From positions 58,420 through 122,419 of the forward strand of contig CANJCM010000002.1 in the NCBI GenBank assembly GCA_947472765.1: DNA of 64,000 bases. The letters are read 5' to 3'. Every line of letters begins with the position of its first letter. Position 1 is the stretch's first letter. The notes beneath the pieces were generated by a model. That model was not told where the DNA came from. It worked only from the letters and a program-made list of their open reading frames with translations, and did no database searches. The translations under genes were made by a program, and so were the position numbers. The stretch comes from Opitutia bacterium. Its GTDB lineage: Bacteria > Verrucomicrobiota > Verrucomicrobiia > Opitutales > Opitutaceae. Positions 59,630 through 64,000 of the stretch are shown here, one piece after another.

Positions 59630-60241
59630 ATGACCCATCCCGCTGTTGTCCTCCTCGCCCTCGTGGCCGGAATTTATCTCGCACGTCTCTGGCTGCAGGA
59701 CCGCGCCCGTGATCGGTCCGGCCAGCCTTCCCCGCAGGCGTTGCCCGGCGCCACTCCGGCCCCGCCGAAGTTGGTGGCCATCGCCATCGGCGGATCGGCC
59801 GTCCTGCTGGCCATTGAAACCGTCGGCGAGCACCTGCTCGGCGTGGCCAGCCAGCAATCCACCATGACCTGGCTCGCCGCCGCGTATTCGATCACGGCCG
59901 CGCCCATCATCGAGGAGACGATGTTCCGGGGCTGGCTCGTCGTCGAAGACCGGGGCCGGCGGATGATGTGGTTCGCCGCGATCGGTGCGTCGGTCGTCTT
60001 TGCGCTCCTGCATCCATTCCTGTGGCGATGGGACGACGCCGGATTCGCGTTGACGCTCTCCGTCAAAGGCTGGTTCAGCGCCGCGATTGTTTTCGCGACC
60101 TCGCTGTGGCTTTACGCGCTGCGGCTGGGCGGCTGGAACCCCCGTCGCTCGCTCCTCCCGTGCTTTGCCGGCCACGCCGCCAAGAATCTGGGCGTCGTGG
60201 CCGTCAAGGCGGCCGCCGGTTTTATGGGCGGCCTCTGGTAA
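59630..60241 (+). CDS. CPBP family intramembrane metalloprotease
   Basis: A 203-residue membrane protein with about five transmembrane helices. Motif 1 is 'IIEETMFRG' (near residue 95), the EExxxR of the CAAX-protease/bacteriocin-processing family. 'FALLHP' (near 124) carries the motif 2 His, and 'CFAGHAAKN' (near 182) the motif 3 His. These would cleave within the membrane; the substrate is unknown. It is convergent with the Ig-repeat gene, 3 bp apart. Confidence 0.9.
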   Translation: MTHPAVVLLALVAGIYLARLWLQDRARDRSGQPSPQALPGATPAPPKLVAIAIGGSAVLLAIETVGEHLLGVASQQSTMTWLAAAYSITAAPIIEETMFRGWLVVEDRGRRMMWFAAIGASVVFALLHPFLWRWDDAGFALTLSVKGWFSAAIVFATSLWLYALRLGGWNPRRSLLPCFAGHAAKNLGVVAVKAAAGFMGGLW

Positions 60242-60244
60242 TCG

Positions 60245-63200
60245 TCAGGGCACCTCGTACACTTCAACCAGCGCAAGGCCGGTGGAAGTTCCGGGGCCGC
60301 TGACCAAGGCGATGTAGGCGCCGGGCGGAATCGTGATGAGAAGCGCGGCATCCTTGCTGCCCGCGATGAACGGGAAAGCCCCGGACTTCACCGCCGCGGC
60401 ATTCACCATCGCTCCGTCGTTGCCCACTTCCCACGAGTCATTCTCGCGCACCGTGGTCAGCGTGCCGTCCGCGTTGATTCGGAGGAGACGAAGCATCGGA
60501 TCGCCCAGGACGTTGGCGGCCAGCACCGGAGCCACCGCTCCGAGGCCAGGGCCCGCGGCTCGAATGAGCACCTTCTTCGGCGTGTTGCCGCTGACCATGA
60601 AGCCGGCGCTCAACTGATCCTGATCGGGACCGACGAGACCGCGGGTGGAGAGATTAACCACCTTCTGCGTGGAGTAGGCAGCCTGCTGATCGACATCGTA
60701 GATTTCCACGAGGCCGATCCCGGCGCCGCCCGTCGCAATCGTCACCTGCGTCGTGTAGGCTCCCGGAGCGAGCGTTGCGAGGACGACCGAGTCACGGCTG
60801 GTCGAGAGCAGCGGAAACGCACCCACCGCGGCCGAAGCGGTCACGACCGCCGGAGCCCCGAGCCAGTCGTTGTTGCTGTAAACGACGACGCCCTGGGAAT
60901 TGTAGACGGTGAGCAACGGATCGCTCAGCGGACTGGAGACGCCGTACGCCGCCAGCGAAGGTCCAATCGCGCGAATCATCACTTGTTTCGGCGTGTTGCC
61001 CGCGACGTAGAACCCTGCGGTCAGGGCATCGAAGCCGGCTCCCACGCGTCCGCGCGACGAGAGGTTCCGGAGGAAACCGTCGCTGAACGAAACACCGGAG
61101 GCGAGGCCGCCGGAGAAGCTGCCGCCGCTCGCGCCACTCAACGAGCCGGTGAGGAAGCCGGAGGCCGGATCCACCCGACCGGTAAACACTCCACCCGAAG
61201 TCGCGGCCACATTGGTGAAAGCGCCGGTGGAGGTCACCGATCCGGAGCCCGCGGCGCGGGTCGTGCCGTCCGCAGCGTAAATCATGATCGAGCCGTCGGC
61301 ACCGACAATGGCCGAGATCTGGCTGGCCGCCTTGCCGGCGATGTTGCCCGAGTAGAGCCCAGCCGGGACCGAACTGCCGGCGCTCGAAGTCACCGAGCCA
61401 ATGAGCACCGTCAGATTGCCGTCGATGCGACTGATGGTGGCACCGGTGTCGCTGACGCCGCCGGAAAGAAGCACCCGGCCGGTGGAATCCGTGAGGCTGA
61501 ATCCGCCCGCGGAATCCAGCGGAATGCCGGAGTAGGAATAAACCTTGGTGCCGCCCGCAGTGGAGTAGCCGATGAAGTTCGCGGTCTGGCCGCTGGCCAG
61601 CAGCGCGAAACGACCGGTCTCATTCAATCCGAAGAACGTCCCCGTGTAGACCCGATCACCCGAGGATCCCGAGACGGCCACCACCGTGATGGTCGAGGAG
61701 GGGGTCGCCGTGCCCGAATTGTCGAGGGCGGTCGCGGTCAGGCGGTAAATACCTTCGGCGCCGGGAGTCCATTGGGCCGTGTAAGGCGGAGTGTTGTCGG
61801 TGCCTACCGAAAGGCCGTTCGCGAAGAACTGCACCGACGTGATGGTTCCGTCGGCGTCGCCTGCCGTGGCGGAAAGACTCACGCCAGCACCGACCCGCGC
61901 CGAAGATCCGTTTCCGGGAGAGGTCAGGGCGACCGTCGGCGCCTGATTGGCCGCCACGGTGACGATAATTCCCGCTGAGTTCGTCACGTTGCCGGAGTTG
62001 TCGGTCGCCTGCGCGGTGACCACATAGCTTCCAGCCGCGCTCGGACTCCAGCTGCCGGTGAACGGAGCCGAAGTCGCCGAGGCGACGGTGTTGCCGTTGG
62101 CGATGAACTGAACCGAAGCGATCGTGCCATCGGCATCGGCAGCGTTGGCGGTCAAGGTAACAACCGAGCCGCCCACCACACTGGTCCCGCTCGGCGGGCT
62201 CGTGATGGCAACGGAAGGCGCGGCGTTGCCAGTGATCGTGACGCTGAGCGCCGACGAATTGGCGGAAATGCCCGCGCTATCCGTGGCGACGGCCGTGAGG
62301 CTATAGGTACCAGGAGCATTCGGGGTCCAGGAAGCGGCGTACGGCTGCGTCGAATCCGAGCCGACCGGTGTGCCGTTGACGAAGAACTGGACCTGCACGA
62401 TCGGGCCGTTGCCGCCGGACGGTACCGCGACGAACGGAATCGTGTTACCGGAAACATAGGAGGCTCCGACGACCGGATTCGTGATTCCAACCGTGGGCGA
62501 GCCCACCGACGTGACGGTGACAGCCACCGGCGAGCTCGTGGTGGTGTTGCCGGCATTGTCCGTCGCGACCGCGGTCAGGCTGTAGTTGCCCGTGATGGTC
62601 GGACGCCAGCTCGTGTTGAACGGCGCCGCGGTGCTGCTTCCGACCTGAAGGCCGTTCGCAAAGAACTGCACGCTCGCGATCGAGCCGTCCGCATCGTTGG
62701 CGGTGGCCGCCACCAGCACTTGGTTGCCCAGGCTGTAGGTCAGACCCGTCGACGGGCTTGTGAGAGACACGGTGGGGCGCGCATTGGCGCCGATCGTCAC
62801 CGTGATCGGATTGCTGACGGTGATGTTACCCGAGTTGTCGGTCGCCCGGGCCGTGACGGAGAACGTGCCCTGTGACGGCGGCGTCCAGGCGGCCGCATAC
62901 GGAGCGATGTTATCCGTGGTCCCGAGCGGCACTCCATTGACGAGGAATTCGACCAGAGAAATCGTGCCGTCCGCATCCTCGGCATCGGCAGTCAGGTTCA
63001 CCGTCGCGCCGACCGTGAAGGAACTGCCGGAGGCGGGGTTGGTAACCGCCACCGTCGGGACCGAGGAGGCCGCCACGGTGAGACTCACGGCCGTCGACTC
63101 CGTGATATTGCCTACGTTGTCCGTCGCCCGGGCCGTGATGGAATACGTGCCGAGGCCGATCGGCGTCCAAGCCGCCGAGTACGGGTAGGTCGTGTCGGAG

Positions 63201-64000
63201 GAGAGCGGGACGCCGTTGATGAAGAAGGCCACTTGCGCGATGAAGCCGCTGGCCGACGAAGCCGTGGCATCGAGGATCTGCGGCGTGTTCACGACCACAC
63301 TCGATCCGGTGGCGGGCGAACTGATCGCCACGCTCGGACCCGTGCCCGCCGTCACCGTCACGGAAACCGCGGCCGAGGTCGTTGAGACACTCAGATTGTC
63401 CGTGGCGATGGCGGTCAGGGCATATGTGCCCGGGGTCGTCGGACGCCACGTTGTGATGTACGGGAAGGCGCTGGTGGAGCCGATGGCCGTGCCGTTCGCG
63501 AAGAACTGAACGTTGGTAATTGCTCCGGTGGCTGCCGTCGCGGTCGCCGCGACCGTGGTCGAAGTATTGACCTGCAGGCTTGAGCCGGCCGAAGGCGCGG
63601 AAATTGAAACCGTCGGCGGGGTCGATCCGCCGCCACCGCCGCCCGCGGCCGCGACCGTGACGGACACGGCCGGAGAGGTCGTTTGGGTGCCCACGCTGTC
63701 CGTGGCCACGGTCGTCAGCGAGTACGTGCCGGTCGCCGTCGGCGTCCAAGGCGCGCTGTAGGGCGAGGTCGTGTCACCGGGCGCCGCCAGCAGGGCGGTT
63801 CCGTTCACATAGAATTGGACGCTAGTGATCGTCGCGCCAGGATTCGAGGCGGCGGCCGTCGCCGTAATCGTCTGCGCGGTGTTCACCGTGATGCTCGCGC
63901 CGGCGGACGGGCTCGTCACACCCACGGACGGAGCGGCGTTAATCGTCACCGAGACATTGGGCGAGACGCCGAGATTGCCGAAGCTGTCGGTGACGAGCGC
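60245..64000 (-). CDS. Very large Ig-like-repeat surface protein, N-terminus outside window
   Basis: The frame is open to the right edge; at least 1250 residues are visible and the start lies beyond. The visible part begins with a partial and then eight full Ig-like repeats of about 90-97 residues, with the recurrent 'VQFFANG', 'YSLTAVATDNAGN' and 'PTVALTSP' elements. Then comes a beta-rich stretch ('GRFALLASGQT', 'GLYSGNIAGKA'). Two C-terminal modules follow, each with a 'NLSTRG' or 'NLSSRGRVG' and 'GNTPKQVMIRAIGPSL' or 'GNTPKKVLIRAAGPGL' unit, common at the C-termini of Opitutaceae secreted proteins. It is probably an exported adhesin or matrix protein. Confidence 0.85.
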   Translation of the reverse strand, partial: ALVTDSFGNLGVSPNVSVTINAAPSVGVTSPSAGASITVNTAQTITATAAASNPGATITSVQFYVNGTALLAAPGDTTSPYSAPWTPTATGTYSLTTVATDSVGTQTTSPAVSVTVAAAGGGGGGSTPPTVSISAPSAGSSLQVNTSTTVAATATAATGAITNVQFFANGTAIGSTSAFPYITTWRPTTPGTYALTAIATDNLSVSTTSAAVSVTVTAGTGPSVAISSPATGSSVVVNTPQILDATASSASGFIAQVAFFINGVPLSSDTTYPYSAAWTPIGLGTYSITARATDNVGNITESTAVSLTVAASSVPTVAVTNPASGSSFTVGATVNLTADAEDADGTISLVEFLVNGVPLGTTDNIAPYAAAWTPPSQGTFSVTARATDNSGNITVSNPITVTIGANARPTVSLTSPSTGLTYSLGNQVLVAATANDADGSIASVQFFANGLQVGSSTAAPFNTSWRPTITGNYSLTAVATDNAGNTTTSSPVAVTVTSVGSPTVGITNPVVGASYVSGNTIPFVAVPSGGNGPIVQVQFFVNGTPVGSDSTQPYAASWTPNAPGTYSLTAVATDSAGISANSSALSVTITGNAAPSVAITSPPSGTSVVGGSVVTLTANAADADGTIASVQFIANGNTVASATSAPFTGSWSPSAAGSYVVTAQATDNSGNVTNSAGIIVTVAANQAPTVALTSPGNGSSARVGAGVSLSATAGDADGTITSVQFFANGLSVGTDNTPPYTAQWTPGAEGIYRLTATALDNSGTATPSSTITVVAVSGSSGDRVYTGTFFGLNETGRFALLASGQTANFIGYSTAGGTKVYSYSGIPLDSAGGFSLTDSTGRVLLSGGVSDTGATISRIDGNLTVLIGSVTSSAGSSVPAGLYSGNIAGKAASQISAIVGADGSIMIYAADGTTRAAGSGSVTSTGAFTNVAATSGGVFTGRVDPASGFLTGSLSGASGGSFSGGLASGVSFSDGFLRNLSSRGRVGAGFDALTAGFYVAGNTPKQVMIRAIGPSLAAYGVSSPLSDPLLTVYNSQGVVVYSNNDWLGAPAVVTASAAVGAFPLLSTSRDSVVLATLAPGAYTTQVTIATGGAGIGLVEIYDVDQQAAYSTQKVVNLSTRGLVGPDQDQLSAGFMVSGNTPKKVLIRAAGPGLGAVAPVLAANVLGDPMLRLLRINADGTLTTVRENDSWEVGNDGAMVNAAAVKSGAFPFIAGSKDAALLITIPPGAYIALVSGPGTSTGLALVEVYEVP

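Overview
The window is chromosomal DNA from a GC-rich Gram-negative bacterium, most likely a member of the Opitutaceae (Verrucomicrobiota). I infer this from several things seen together: TonB receptor and Tat/signal-peptide proteins typical of a diderm, a DUF1800/DUF1501 pair, several secreted BNR/sialidase-type beta-propellers, a GTP-dependent PEP carboxykinase, a methylcitrate cycle, and a very large Ig-repeat protein with C-terminal modules common in that family. There are no transposases, phage genes, rRNAs, tRNAs that I could recognise, or CRISPR arrays.

Layout. 0-4.5 kb: 3' end of argJ facing an ornithine decarboxylase-homospermidine synthase pair, then argC. 4.5-6.7 kb: an outer-membrane protein and the decayed remains of a urease operon (ureC tail, intact-looking ureE, ureF stub). 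6.7-8.1 kb: a pseudopilin and its membrane partner. 8.2-15.9 kb: a glycan-foraging island with a Tat-exported propeller protein, a CE7 esterase, a GH33 sialidase, two further BNR proteins and a NanA/DapA-like protein. 16.1-20.7 kb: a DUF1800 protein interrupted by one in-frame TAA, and its DUF1501 partner. 20.9-24.2 kb: rplM-rpsI, DUF423, a tRNA nucleotidyltransferase/poly(A) polymerase and a MOSC protein. 24.4-32.0 kb: a GH20-like enzyme, a lipoprotein, a TonB receptor, xdhC-mocA and purE. 32.1-36.2 kb: an ECF sigma factor, a membrane protein and a bactofilin-like/RDD protein in one operon, then two paralogous secreted proteins, one frameshifted. 36.3-41.7 kb: pckG, a 55-aa membrane protein and a folate operon (folP, folB, a folK-folC fusion). 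41.8-47.3 kb: a CDF transporter, an ACT protein, and a locus with two DUF3299-like proteins plus a MacB/Lol-type ABC exporter. 47.7-51.4 kb: prpB-prpC-prpD. 51.6-55.3 kb: an asymmetric heterodimeric ABC exporter. 55.4-64 kb: small relics, yjbQ, a broken fumC, a second ECF sigma operon, a polyprenyl synthetase, a CPBP protease, and the start-less large Ig-repeat protein running off the right edge.

Two themes stand out. First, decay: remnants of ureC, ureF and fumC, a frameshifted secreted protein, a stop-interrupted DUF1800 gene and an unidentified remnant near 55.5 kb. Second, non-coding repeats: a roughly 127-bp two-hairpin element with terminal inverted repeats, present in six copies, plus other palindromic elements, all in intergenic DNA. 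The best candidates for a little-described system are the DUF3299-pair/ABC exporter locus (43.4-46.7 kb) and the ECF/bactofilin-RDD operon (32.1-34.9 kb).
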